64,000 bases of DNA from Brachynemurus nebulosus (GCA_035578155.1 JAPWDM010000016.1:12692608-12756607); one strand, 5' to 3'; positions 24,802-37,842 are shown, numbered from the stretch's first letter. A program made the numbers and translations. Notes: generated by a model from the sequence alone, not told the origin.

Positions 24802-24874
24802 GACAGTGTGGGTAGACCTGTCCCCCAAATTTTTTATACAAAAACGGACCTTACTTTCCGAAAGTCCCTCGTAT

Positions 24875-25420
24875 ATACAGAATGAAGATACTGTCATTTA
24901 TTTTAATTAAATAAAGTTAATAACTCCTGTTTAGATGATCTACCTACATTTACTTTAATTTTTGATTTAATTTTTTTTATAAAAATGGTATAAAACTTCT
25001 ATTGCAGTTCTAAAACGCATGTATACCTCTTTTCAGATAAAATTAATCATGAGTTTTCGTTAAAAAATTACATAATTCTTATATTCGAAACAAATCGATC
25101 TTCTATTCTTTTCTAAAAATAAACTGTAAATTTAAAAGTTACACAAATGCAATAATAAAAGAGATAAAGCCAGGAAAACGGAAATTATTTAAATTCAAAG
25201 TTACGAAGCATGGTTAAATTTAACTGAAATAGACCATACCTATTATGTATTGCTTGGAACTATAACGTTTTTTAAGTTTACTGAAACCACACAATTTTAT
25301 AAATAAAAAAGAGAGTTTGTTACGCATGGTAACTAGAAAGTTAAATTTTATTTATCTGCAGAATTCTTGTCGCGAAAATTTGAGTATCCTTCGTCACAAC
25401 TTCCAAATATTGCTATAAGT
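24875..25420. other. No gene recognised
   Basis: Plain AT-rich sequence. Confidence 0.5.
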
Positions 25421-25423
25421 TTA

Positions 25424-25735
25424 AAAATACCCCTGTTTATAAAAATTAGTTTTGCTCGGAAACTAGTTAACATAGAACAATAGTTTAAAGACCTTTTTTA
25501 TGTAATTTTTTCTCCTCTTTTAAATGGTGTAAAAAAATTTCGCAAAAATTGTTGATTAAGTGGAAATTTTGGCAAAAAACTAATTTTTTGCAAGTACAAA
25601 AAGCATTTTCCTGGCATCCGACGTGTCTGGCTAACAAACTTGTCCAACGGTTTGGCATTTCCAACATTTTCACAAAATTTCGTAAACCTAGGACATTTTG
25701 TTCGAGAGTTATCGTGCGAACACATATATATATAC

Positions 25736-25805
<70 letters not shown>

Positions 25806-25826
25806 TTATATATATATAAATAAATA

Positions 25827-25888
<62 letters not shown>
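25424..25888 (-). mobile_element. Helentron-like element, truncated copy
   Basis: It starts with the family tail (AAATACCCCTG), but the hairpin and subterminal AGCGAATTT are missing. The body (CTCCTCTTTTAAATGGTGTAA, GGCATCCGACGTGTCTGGCT, TTCGAGAGTTATCGTGCGAA) and a doubled TA tract follow. It stops at the TA tract, so the 5' end is lost. Confidence 0.7.
25723..25888. repeat. Interrupted (TA)n tract
   Basis: Two TA runs joined by a short TATAAATAAATATCTC segment, with a few CATA interruptions. Longer than most tracts here. Confidence 0.95.
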
Positions 25889-25889
<1 letters not shown>

Positions 25890-25890
<1 letters not shown>

Positions 25891-26465
25891 TCATTAACTA
25901 GAGACAAAACTTGTTTATTACTAAAATCAATAATTAAAATATGAGTAAACTTGCCAAAAACCTACGTAAATACGAACTAAGCAAAGTAAATTAAGGAATA
26001 TAAATCACATTTCAAAAATTGATTTACTAAAGGAATACAAAACTCGGGTGCCTTTTTAATAATCAGAAGTTTTTTTTTAATATTTGTAACATATTACATA
26101 AGTGCACAAAGGACACGTCATTTTGATTAAGACGAAATAATGTCTTTGTGTGACGAAGGAAACAATTTTCCAACCCAATCGTTACTAATCGTGAACAGCG
26201 ATCATTTAGATTGATAACTTTAGTTTATCGTAAAGCTTACAGTATTACAAATAATATTTATCTAAAAACGATTTGAAATTCATTGAATAGATACCAACAG
26301 AAGCTGTGACGAAGGATACACTCAATAAACACTCGCTGCTGGTCTTCTTGCTTAATGTAAAAAAAATGACAAGCTGTCAATGTCAATCACTTGATTTGAC
26401 TTTCGCTTTATGGTTTATGGTCTTTGGCGTTTCGTTTCACAAAAAAACATGACTCTTTCACATAT
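25890..26465. other. No gene recognised
   Basis: AT-rich with no supportable coding frame. Confidence 0.5.
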
Positions 26466-26466
26466 T

Positions 26467-27031
<565 letters not shown>

Positions 27032-27126
27032 TAATAATATAGAAGTTTGTTTATATATGCAATACCTAGATATCTTGTATATGGATAACCCATATAATAT
27101 ACAAAGTATACAATTTTATTGGACAG

Positions 27127-28120
27127 CAGTGGCGGATCCAGAGGGGGGGTCATAGGGGTCATGACCCCACTTTCCTGAGCTGAAAGTAATTGTTACATAT
27201 TCTTATGATTACGCTAAAAAATTCAAACGAATAAAAATTAACAAATAAATTTTCAAATTTCAAATAAACAAATCCAGTGGTTAATATTTTTAAACAGTAT
27301 AATTTTAACTTGTAATTTTAAAATGTAATGTATACACGTAGAAAATATTATAACTTATTATTGTACATTAAAAGTCCTTACATCTAGCTTAGTGGTTCCC
27401 AAAGTGGTCTATATTAACCCCCAGGGGTCGATAACAAGCTGCAAGCGGTCCATGTTGGCCAAAAAAAATTGGGGTTCGGTAAGATGTAAATGGGGGTTTA
27501 TAGCAACAGAGTATACGTACACCGAAGCAGGTTTTGGCTTGGTTATTCTAAAATGTAAAAATGAGAAATTGGTGCCCTTTTTTTGGTTGTCACCTGCATT
27601 GATCAAAAAAAGGTCATCGACACCTCATTACGAATAAATTATATTTTCGAAGTTGTTGCTGAATTTATGAATTTGTACAGGGGGTGTATCTAAAATCGAA
27701 AACCATGGCAAGGGATAGGGATCGACGACACCAAGAAGTTTGGGAACCACTGATCTAGCTTTTGAAAATAGGAGAGAATAACATATTTTCTTTAAAATAA
27801 CCATTTATCAAATAACCAGTATAGATGCTGCACATGTGTTTAACAATCTTTAACTTAACAAAAAATAAATTAGAAATTCATGCAGTTTTGAGCACTTTTT
27901 GTTAAATTTGCAATAGAGAACAAAGTTTGACTCCCTCTCCCCCCTAAATTGAAGATTGGATTCGCCCCTGATTTGTAATATAGAATTTACCTATAAGTTT
28001 CACATAAAAAATTCTATGCAAATTTGACACCCTTTGTTATAGGTATTTACAATAAGGACTAAGTGTTAAGTCATAAAAATTTGACTCCCGCCCCTGAGCT
28101 GAAGGCTGGATCCGCCCCTA
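27127..28120. mobile_element. hAT-type element, 994 bp, with 8-bp TSD
   Basis: It begins CAGTGGCGGATCCAG and ends CTGGATCCGCCCCTA (13 of 15 matching inverted). Both sides are flanked by TTGGACAG, an exact 8-bp duplication. The right end appears twice (ATTGGATTCGCCCCTG near 27.96 kb and the true end), so the terminus is duplicated. A second hAT MITE sits inside. No transposase remains. Confidence 0.9.
27390..27752. mobile_element. Nested hAT MITE with 8-bp TSD
   Basis: The ends TAGTGGTTCCCAAAGTGG and GTTTGGGAACCACTG are inverted repeats of the hAT CAGTGGTTCCCAA type, flanked on both sides by ATCTAGCT. Open frames on both strands inside it have no recognisable domain. Confidence 0.9.
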
Positions 28121-28162
28121 TTGGACAGTAAGTATATATTAGACCGGGAGGCTATAATAAGA

Positions 28163-28410
28163 AAGTGTTTACCCATCGATTTAAAGAAAATTTATTTTTT
28201 CATCTAACAGTTTACCATTTGAAGTTACTAAAATGCTTTGTCGGCCAGAGCATCTCTTGTCCGGTTACGGGGGCCGACCTCGAAAATAGGTCAATTCTTC
28301 GAGGCCCCCTTACCCATCGATTTAAAGAAAATTTCATTTTCCATTTAATAATTTACCATTCGAAGTTACTAAAATGCTTCGTCGGCCAGACCATCTCTTG
28401 TCCGGTTGCA
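28163..28410 (+). repeat. 148-bp tandem duplication
   Basis: Two copies run from ACCCATCGATTTAAAGAAAA through GTCGGCCAGA.CATCTCTTGT to the CGACCTCGAAAA block. They lie in one open frame whose two halves are similar at the protein level only because the repeat length is near a multiple of three. It is the counterpart of the repeat at 11.9 kb, where it is single. Confidence 0.75.
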
Positions 28411-28593
28411 CGGGACGACCTCGAAAAGTGTTCAAAGATGATTTGAAGGTCAAAAATATTTACTCAATTAGCTCTGCAACCGCGAGTCTGACAAAAATTT
28501 TGTAAGGAGATTTTTTGTAGACTATATAATTACCTATAACTTTTATTTGAAACGTTTTGGCGAAAAATTAATATTTAGGAAATTATGGTAAAA

Positions 28594-29733
28594 AAAGCTA
28601 ACTAGCCAAAGCGTAAGAAACTTTCAACCCATATAACTTTTCTATTTGGATCCAAATAGAAACGTGCTTCTTAGCTTTTTTACAGAATATTTTCTAATAA
28701 ATAATTTCACCTAGTTAGTTTTTTAATTCGGTACTGTTTTTAAACACAGCGAAAGTGAACAAGTAAGGTATGAAGCCACAGAAAATATTACAAAATATCG
28801 TTAAATTTTCACTTTGAAAAGACACTAGTCTGATAGTATATTAGCGTAGACCTTTACATTACTATTAAAATTAATAAACAAGAAGAATCATATAAAAAAA
28901 TAGTTGATTAAAACAGTTATTCGAGATCGAAAACCCCGAATATGCTTCTTTTGCAAATATCTCCTTTTCTGTTGGTCGTCCACAATAATTATTATAATAA
29001 CAAAATTTGTAAATTAACTAAATTTTTACAAGAAAGTTTCTTTGGACTATTTACGTAAAAGCCATAACCTCAGAGATATTTACGGTTTCATATCAAGGCG
29101 TGTTCTTACTTTTAGTGCATAAGTCCTTTATATGGTGTATTTAATATGTACCGTCACATGTACGTATTATTCACATTGGAACTTTAAACATTAAAAATAT
29201 CCGTGTATATAACACAATGCGCCTTTATATGAAATTGCAAATATCTCTGAAGTTGTAGTTCTTACGTAAATAGTCCAAAGGACATTTCTGGTAGAAAGCT
29301 AGTTAATTACAAATTTTGTTATTATAATAATTATTGTGGACGACCAACAGAAAGTAAGATATTTGCAAAAAGGCATATTCGGAGTTTTCGATTTCGAATA
29401 ATTGTTTTAATCTACTATTTTTTATATGACTTTTTTTGTTTATTAATTTTAATGGTAATGTAAAGGTCTACGCTAATATCCTATCAGACTAGTATTTCTC
29501 CAAAGTGAAAGTTTAACGATATTTTGCAATATTTTCGGTACCTTCATACCTTACTTGTCCACTTTTGCTGTGTTTAAAATCGGCAAACAGATACCGAATT
29601 AAAAAACTAACTAGGTGAAATTATTTATTAGAAAATGCTCAGTAAAAAAGCTAAGAACCACGTTTCTATTTGGATGCAAAATAGAAAGGTTATATGGGTG
29701 GAAAGTTTTTTACGCTTTGGCTAGTTAGCTTTT
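28594..29733. repeat. 1.1-kb palindrome (foldback)
   Basis: Left arm about 28594-29112, right arm about 29208-29733, spacer about 95 bp. Outer ends: AGCTAACTAGCCAAAGCG facing CGCTTTGGCTAGTTAGCT. Inner ends: TATCAAGGCG facing CGCCTTTATATG. Matched words along the arms include CCATATAACTTTTCTATTTG, GGTGAAATTATTTATTA and TGTGGACGACCAACAGAAA. Arms differ by scattered substitutions. The outer 100 bp also occur once near 12.4 kb. No open frame of note. Confidence 0.9.
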
Positions 29734-29855
29734 AGAGAGTTTCCAGAATGGAATTTAGCTATTACAGCCACTATCGTGACGCGACTTGAGCCCGGGACTA
29801 TAGCAGAAATTTGTTTTGAAGTCCCTAGAAACCGAAAATAATATTCACTAAAATT

Positions 29856-29940
<85 letters not shown>

Positions 29941-30268
29941 GTGTGTCCGCGCGATAATTCTCTAACGAAATGTCTTACGTTTATGAAATTTGGTGAAAAT
30001 ATTGGAAGTCCCAAACCGTTGGACGAGTTCGATGCCCGGAACATGGTTTTTTTTTTGGCAATTTTCGTGAGAAAATTAGTTTTTTGCCAAAATTTCCCCT
30101 TATTCAAAAATTTTTATGAACTTTTTTTTACACCATTGGAAAGAGGAGAAAAAATCACATAAAAAAGTCTTTAAACTATTATTCTATGTCAATTAGTTTG
30201 CAAGAAAAACTAACTTTTATAAACGGAAATTCGCTATGTTATGTAGGATGCTGCGACAGGGGTATTTT
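29731..30268 (+). mobile_element. Helentron-like element, full copy abutting the palindrome
   Basis: The 5' end is TTTAGAGAGTTTCCAGAATG (a diverged form of TTTAGCGAATTTCC). It is followed by the conserved leader, a 75-bp TA run, the body, GAAATTCGCT, ATGTTAT, a hairpin GTAG/CTGC around GATG (G-T wobble kept) and GACAGGGGTATTTT. Its 5' edge coincides with the end of the 1.1-kb palindrome. Confidence 0.75.
29859..29934. repeat. (TA)n microsatellite
   Basis: About 75 bp of TA within the Helentron-like copy. Confidence 0.95.
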
Positions 30269-30394
30269 CTTTTAATTTCGTATAAATATTTTGTCTAGAA
30301 ACTATACAGGTACCTAGATAATCATTTTAAAATACAAGCCAGTAATAGACAAATTAAAAGTTCTGGGAAAATTTTTTATTATATCAGTTAGTAG

Positions 30395-32950
30395 GGTAGT
30401 GTCGTGTAAGACGGCGCACCCAACATTTAGGTGGCTATAAAAAAATAACGGAAAATGTTATAGAAGAAAATTGTATTTATTCTAGTACCTTAATGATCAG
30501 TTAACGCTGTGATAAAGAATTTTTATTATGAACTCAACACCGATCGAGTTATTAAAAAAAATTCACAAAATAGGAAATGCGCACTCTTACACGACCGGTT
30601 GTGTAAGAGTGCGCACTGAGGTCGGTAAGATGGCGCACTTATAAAAAAGCTTGGAACTTAGCACAAGTCACATTTAAACAATTCCGCACCTACGTAACAG
30701 GAGAATTTCTTATGTCAGCACTTTTTCATATTTTTCGTTATTCTAAACTTTGATCGTAAGTAACGATAGGTCGTAGTCAAAAAATAACGAAATTTCTGAA
30801 GGTTTAAGTGAAACAAGTTATGAATATTCTAAACGAGTAGAAGAGCTATGACAGTACGGCGGCACACTACGTCGTCAAAAGTATAGGAATACCCTGACCC
30901 AAGGTGTGCCCACACTTTTGACGCCGTACTATACTTAATGCTATAGTACACTACCGTGTCAAAATTGCTGGTACACATAGCTCTTTTACTCAAACGTACT
31001 GCGATTGTTAAAACCTAGTTTTCGTTATCGAAACTTATCGATACCGAATTACTTTTCATCTCAATAACAGTAAATCCGAGTTTTAAATAATTGTCGTTAT
31101 ATAGACGGTTTTCCTTTGCTTTTGTTCCATTACTCTCATTGGAACTTGAAGATGACGGTTGTGCATATCTTTCCAGAAAATCATTTTCAATAATTACAAT
31201 GAACACAGAATTTTGGATATTAAACAATAAAAGACAGTGAGCAACTACTAAGCAAACAAGCCAATAAATTTAAACACAATTCAAAGTGAATTGACAATTC
31301 AAAGAATTCAAAATTGCCATCGTTTATTCGCCTACTGCTGCATGCAGCGCTCATCATATTGCGCTATGTCTCGCTCACACAAGTCACACGCGCAGAATTC
31401 AGAGGCTACTATAAGTCGTCAACTTCGATGTGGATATAAAAATATGCCTGTTTAAAATCCTTTGTTACGTATATATTTAATTGTTACCGAACTGAAAATA
31501 AACAATAATGATAAACGGATTCGATATTTATAACATAAAATAAAAAAAAAGTTAGAAATAGCAAAGGGTAGGAGTCGCGAAATATTTTTTTATGCTAGGG
31601 GGTCGCGAAATATTTGTCCATACTAGGGAGGTCACGCTATGAAAAAAGTTGAAAAACACTGCATTAGTGTATTAAAATCATCTACGTACGACTGAATCAT
31701 AGAAACCGATTTTATTACACTGTTAAGAAATATGAAAAATAGTACTTTATAGCACTTGTTACATAATGAAAAACAAAAAGTACTATAGTGTCATAAATAA
31801 TAGTCTACCTGATAAATTTTAATTTTAATTTTGGGAATACGAAGGATGTAAAAAAGTAATACAGAGGACCCCTTACATCAGTTAGCATATTGATATCCAA
31901 ACCAGGATGCTTTTTAATGACTATAGAGCAAAAAGAAGTATTTATCTTATAACTTTTGTAACTAGTTGAGTTAGCCGAATGAAAGATAATAACACCAGTC
32001 GATGCAAAACTTTATGCAAACTTCCTCTTTTAACTTAAAATAATTTTTAACTTATAATGACGTTAGTCTGAGGTTAATACAAACATACACTAAAGAAATT
32101 ATGCATATTTATATAAAAACGGAATACGTTCCCACACAAAAGTGGAAACAATTGGTTAAGATGGAATGTCAAATATTTATGTAATAATATACCAGCAAGA
32201 TGTGCTTACTGATTCTGTTTTAGACGATATATGAAATAGCTTGGGGGTCTCTCACATGCCGCGGTGTTCTTTCTTATCTATCATATTATACATAATGTAC
32301 AATTTCAAATCTTTCTGTTAAGTAGTTATTTAAACAGTAATAAATACTTATGTAATTTTTTTTTACATATGTAGGTACTACAGATTTGTAGATCTCGTAC
32401 AGTATTATAATAATCTGTGAAATATAAAGTTTGATTTTACTTTATTTTTCGTTAAAGGTTAAAAGAAAAATATTGAATAAAGTATATTTTTTATTTTTTA
32501 TTTTTTTATATAAAAAGTATTTTTTAACTTTGTTGATAGGGTAGGGTCGTGTAAGATGGCGCGATCGGTAAGAGTGCGCACTCCTGTTTTCTCGAAACAA
32601 GAACAAAATTTTTAACAAACTTTAATCGTGTTTTGAAGTATTCGGGTATCCGTAATTGCTCATCAAAATATATTAGTTTACGACATAATCCCAATATTCT
32701 AGATAAGTTTAAATTTTTAGAACTATTTGATATTACTTTTCTCGAATTTGAATGTGTTACTACGGTTTATGTCGAAACAAGTTAAAAGTTATGAATGTTT
32801 CTGTGGCTAGTAAAGTTAGCCACAAACTAGCTCCGATCACTTTAGTTTGTGTGAGTTCGCGTGGATCGTTCCCACTGGATGATTTTGTTAATGATAGACA
32901 GGCGTGTAAGATGGCGCAGTACAAAGGCGTATAAGACGGCACACGCATTA
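30395..32950. repeat. Region with recurrent GTGTAAGA.GGCGCA motif
   Basis: GTCGTGTAAGACGGCGCA, GTGTAAGAGTGCGCACT, GTAAGATGGCGCACT, GTCGTGTAAGATGGCGCG, GTGTAAGATGGCGCAGT and GTATAAGACGGCACA occur in clusters at 30.40, 30.60, 32.54 and 32.91 kb, the latter followed by a complementary TTACACGACAG. The spacing suggests repeated transposon termini or a fragmented element. No coding frame is convincing. Confidence 0.55.
31560..31665. mobile_element. Right end of a hAT-type MITE
   Basis: Tandem GGGGGTCGCGAAATATTT-type words lead into GTTGAAAAACACTG, the reverse complement of the common hAT end CAGTGTTTTTCAAC. The opposite end was not found. Confidence 0.45.
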
Positions 32951-32999
32951 TTACACGACAGTTTCTTTTATTATGTTTTTCTTTAACTTTTCAAAGGAA

Positions 33000-33480
33000 T
33001 TCTATACAGTAAACTTTTGTACAATGTAAATTCGTGTAACCCAAGTTCCTACATCAAAAGTCTACGAATACGAAAACTAACGATAACAAAAAGTAATTTT
33101 TTTAAAATATTCTATTACTAATAAAATCACTGAGTGGAGCCTGAAATTAACCAGTTATAATCAATTTATAAAAAGTAATTCGATTATAATTCTCGATAAC
33201 GAAAACTATATTTTATTAGTCGTAAAATGTTTCGAATACCCACAACTAGTTTCGCTTAAGCCTTCAAAAATTTCGTTATTTTTTCGCTACGACGCATCGT
33301 TCACGAGATACTTACGATCATAAGTTTTCAATTACGAAAAGTTGCGAAAATTAATTTTTTTAAACGTGTTATTGCTGACCAAATTAATTGGACTAATGGA
33401 GCCTAAATTAACCAGTTGTAATCAATTTATGAAAATAAGCCGCAGTTATTTGTTTTGAAATTTTATTAAGCGAAAGTACA
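33000..33480. repeat. Diverged direct repeat, about 250-bp period
   Basis: The block TGGAGCCT.AAATTAACCAGTT.TAATCAATTTAT recurs near 33.13 and 33.40 kb, preceded each time by a run of A/T and a TACGAAAA element. No coding. Confidence 0.6.
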
Positions 33481-34357
33481 TGAAACATTCACATTAATGT
33501 AACCTTTAATTAACCTTTTCTTTATTAAATATTATATATCGAACTAGAATGGTTTTTAGCCATTCATGCCACATACATGCGTTGTGGTATCATACATATG
33601 TATGGGCAGCACGGCCACGTGACGGCCACCGCCACCAACGATAACTAACACAAAGACATAATACCGCACAAATACAAAGTAAACCCAGTGCACGTATATA
33701 ACATATTTTCTATCTCTTACTGGTTACACTTGTTCCAGTAGTATAGAGATAGGTATGTTGTCTCTAGTTCTTTGTGGTTTTGGCCATAATTGAGGCATCG
33801 GCAATTGAACAAATAGTTAGCTCTGGTCAAGTATTACTATGTTATGTACTCTGAGACTCTAACTCAACCGAATTCAGATCACATCAACAAAGTTTGATTT
33901 GAGAAAAAACAAATTTTTAATTTGGTATCGTCATTGAGTTTACGCATATAAAATGACAGAATGATGAAACTGGAAACGAATTGTATGTTTTAGAAATCGC
34001 TCTTTCCCTTTGTACCAAATTTAGGCACGTAGGATTACTAAAAAAGGGACCTCTGTCGACTCAGTTATATTTCTAAAAGAAATTTTGCCATTTTGGTAGC
34101 AAAATTGAATAGTTCACATAGATTTTCCAAGTCATTCTTCCAATGCTAGTATAGGTAAATTTTTTAAAATTTTCAGTATCAGAAAGTGCATTATGACATC
34201 TATTAAAAAGATATGACCTCCTTCTGTAATTATAATCTAAAATTCCGAATCCAAAATTAATTTATATATTGGAATATTTTATTTAATAAATAGTTGTTTA
34301 TTTTTATCATATTTCACTTTATCTTATTTTTCAACTTATATTTTTATTCTTTTCGTA
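33481..34357. other. No gene recognised
   Basis: No protein motif or inverted end that I can support. Confidence 0.5.
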
Positions 34358-35497
34358 TTAAGGGGGACCGCTAGTGTGCCATTTTAAAAAAAATTGGAAA
34401 CTTTTTTTTCCTGTTCCGATAGTCTATATCTTTAAAAATAACATACTAAAATTTCAAGTGCATATCTCAAATAGTTTTTGAGTTACAGCCATCCAAAGAG
34501 CGGATTCTGATTTTCTTTGTTAACTTTGAGGTACTGAGAAATTAGGGCTTGGAATACCGGTGTCTTTTTATAATATCGTTATTTATTCGGTATTAATATT
34601 TAAAATAAAATACTGGAATTCCGGTATTTCGGTATTATTTCGGTATTGAATGAAACTGGTATAGAAAAAAAAAAAAAATTAAAAAAAACTCTTAATGAAA
34701 ATCGTTTTTGTATAAGTAGGTAATATGTTTTACTAAAAATGATTGATAACAGTAATAATAACAAACTCCATCATTTTTAGATTTTAACTAAGACTAAATA
34801 CAAAATATAAAATAGTAAAACAAAGTAAACGGAATAATAACAAAAAATAATAAAATAAAAATTTTCTTCGATTTTATTGCACATTTAATTTAAAGAAATA
34901 TACACACGAACTGCAAGGGCAAAAAATCACAGCTTAAATAGTCCAAAGACATGGTGGCAATTCTAAAATAATTTTAAAAAATTACATGGACATCAGTTTT
35001 TAAATTTCACCCTTTTATTTACACAGAACAATTTTTTAAATACCATTACAATTAACAATAGTATTCAACAATAGTAAAATATTTTACTCAAACAGGTAAT
35101 TTTTTATTTTTTTCGACAGAAAATTACTTAAAAATATGTAACTCAAAATTGTAAATACCCCTGTCGCAGCATCTGCATAACATAGCGAATTTCCAAATCT
35201 TGGGCACTGGCGGATCTCATCTAAGACCTGTACCTATTTAAAATAGTTTAGCTTTCTAAGAGTTAAAGAATTTTTAAAATCGGTTGGGTAATTAGTTTTG
35301 GTATTTTTGGGGACCCAAGAACCCGAACGAATTTTGTGCAGCATAGTTGTATCCATCTAAAATAATTTAGTTCTCTAGCAGTGAGAAATTTTTAAGCATC
35401 GGTTCGATAGCTTATTACTGGCGTTTTCGGATCTGCAAGATCCCGGTGGACCTCATTAAAAAATCAGCTCGACCGTATATTCTAGGCGGACTTTATG

Positions 35498-35500
<3 letters not shown>

Positions 35501-35577
<77 letters not shown>
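35501..35577. repeat. (TA)n microsatellite
   Basis: About 77 bp of TA interrupting the diverged left part of the satellite. Confidence 0.95.
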
Positions 35578-35581
<4 letters not shown>

Positions 35582-35639
35582 AACCCGTTGTGTAGCATTC
35601 TACGCCGCATTTGCATCCGCAGGACAGTTGTGGATCTCA

Positions 35640-36840
35640 GATAACACAACCTGTACCTATCTAAAATAGTTTACCTCGGTAATAGTAAAAAAGTTTCAAA
35701 ATCGGTCAGTTATTTTATTTTTGACACTTTTAGGTCCTACTGACACTTCAGACCTTACATAACGTAATCTATATGTATCTAAAATGGTTTAGCTCCCCAA
35801 CAGTGAAAAAATTTTCAAAATCGGTCGGTTAGTTTATTTTTGACACTTTTGGATCCGATGGACCCTGGCAGGCTTTACATAATGTAATCTATATTTATCT
35901 AAAATAGTTTAGCTCTGTAACAGTGAAAAAATTTTCAAAATCGGTCGGTTAGTTTATTTTTACCACTTTTGGGTCCCATGGACCCTGGCGGACCCTAAAC
36001 AACGTAATGTATGTCTATCTAAAATAGCTTAGTTCCGCAACAGTGAAAAAATTTTCAAAATCGGTCGGTTAGTTTATTTTTGACACTTTTGGATCCCATG
36101 GACCCTGGCAGACCTTACATAACGTAATCTATATTTATCTAAAATAGTTTAGCTCTGTAACAGTGAAAAAATTTTCAAAATCGGTCAGTTAGTTTATTTT
36201 TGACACTTTTGGATCCCATGGACCCTGGCAGACCTTACATAACGTAATCTATATTTTTATCTAAAATAGTTTAGCTCTGTAACAGTGAAAAAATTTTCAA
36301 AATCGGTCAGTTAGTTTATTTTTGACACTTTTTGGTTCTATGGACCTTGGTGGACCTTACATAACGTAATTTATATTTATCTAAAATAGTTTAGCTCTGT
36401 AACAGTGAAAAAATTTTCAAAATCGGTCAGTTAGTTTATTTTTGACACTTCTGGATCCTATGGACCCTGGCAGACCTTACATAACGGAATCTATATTTAT
36501 CTAAAACAGTTTAGCTCTGTAACAGTGAAAAAATTTCAAAATCGATCAGGCAGTTTATTTTTGACACTTTTGGGTCCTATGGACCCAGGCGGACCTTACA
36601 TAACGTAATCGATATTTATCTAAAATAGTTTAGCTCTGTAACAGTGAAAAAATTTTCAAAATCGGTTAGTTAGTTTATTTTTGACACTTTTGGGTCCTGT
36701 GGGCCCTGGCGGACCTTACATAATGTATTCTAAATCTATCTAAAATAGTTTAGCTCTGTAACAGTGAAGAAATTTTTAAAATTGGTCGTTTAGTTTATTT
36801 TTTACAACTATGGGATCAGTAAATCCTGGCGAAACTCATA
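35640..36840. repeat. Satellite array, about ten 120-bp units
   Basis: The anchor CTAAAATAGTTTAGCTC falls at about 35661, 35779, 35899, 36019, 36139, 36261, 36381, 36501, 36620 and 36740, so the period is 120 +/- 2 bp. Each unit also has AACAGTGAAAAAATTTTC, AAAATCGGTC.GTTAGTTTAT and ATGGACCCTGGC.GACCTTAC. Units in the middle are most alike, edges more diverged, as expected for unequal exchange. Confidence 0.95.
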
Positions 36841-37766
36841 CAAGTCTAGTACTCTAACAGTAAGAAAAGGGTTCTAAGGATCTCATATAACTTATGGCAG
36901 TCCGTAAGCTTCTTGCGGACATCATTTAATTAATTAATTCAAATACTTTAACTTACTAACTGTGAAAAAATTTTTAAAATCGATTGGTTAATTAATTTCT
37001 GGCCTTTTTAGGTCCCGAAAACCTTGACCTCACATAAAATACCTTAAATCCATTTGAAATGGTTTAATTTTTTAACATTATTAATTATTAGTGAAAAAAT
37101 TTTCAAAATCGATTCAAAATATTTTTCCGTACATACATATTATGTACATTGTACATATTTTGTTTTGTTTCATATATTTAATAATATTTTATCATAACAT
37201 AATCTTCAATTTCTTGTTTACTTAAAAATTCAATAAAAAAAAAAAAATTCTTCATTACATTAGCTTAGAAAATCTGTTTAATTTACATTTTTTAACATGA
37301 GATAGAACCATGCTAATTATAATGCAATAAATGAGAAACAAAACTCTATACATGTATGTGTGTTATAACACATATATGTGAACAGTTTTCACTTGTTCTC
37401 ACAAAATTCTTTAATAAAAAAGTGAAATATTTTTATATTTCATAAAGAACTGAGATATAAATATAAATTACTTATTAGACTAACAAAGAAAGAATAAAAG
37501 TGAAAATTTACATTTTCTCGAAAACTATTTAACATAGAAAGAAAATTATAAGAACATTTTCTTCATAATTTTTTTTTTCCTTTTCAACGATGTAAAAATC
37601 GAACTGTCTTATGATAAGATCGAATGATAAAAAATGGCCAGAAAACCAACTTCTGGGCATCCGACGTGTCTGGCTAACGAACTTAGCCAAGCCAATTCAG
37701 AATCCAGTCCGCACACAAAATTTCATAAGCGTTAGACGTTTCGTTCGAGAGTTATCGTGGGAACAC

Positions 37767-37770
<4 letters not shown>

Positions 37771-37839
<69 letters not shown>
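37771..37839. repeat. (TA)n microsatellite
   Basis: About 70 bp of TA with the same flanks as the tract at 4.43 kb. Confidence 0.95.

Positions 37840-37842
<3 letters not shown>

Larger units (their letters stand above)
23459..24871 (+). mobile_element. mariner element, internally deleted and interrupted
   Basis: Ends are inverted copies of about 28 bp (CGAGGGAC.TTCGGAAAGTAAGG). They are flanked by TA on both sides, the mariner target. The unit contains a transposase relic lacking its catalytic core and a 640-bp insertion between the stop codon and the right end. It cannot encode active transposase but keeps both ends, so it could once have been mobilised in trans. Confidence 0.92.

Noticed and set aside
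27392..27637. Opposite-strand frames inside the inner hAT MITE
   Set aside because: They lie wholly inside a non-autonomous MITE and overlap each other; no domain.
35640..36840. Regular 120-bp repeats as a possible CRISPR array
   Set aside because: Whole units repeat without unique spacers, in a eukaryotic context; it is a satellite.
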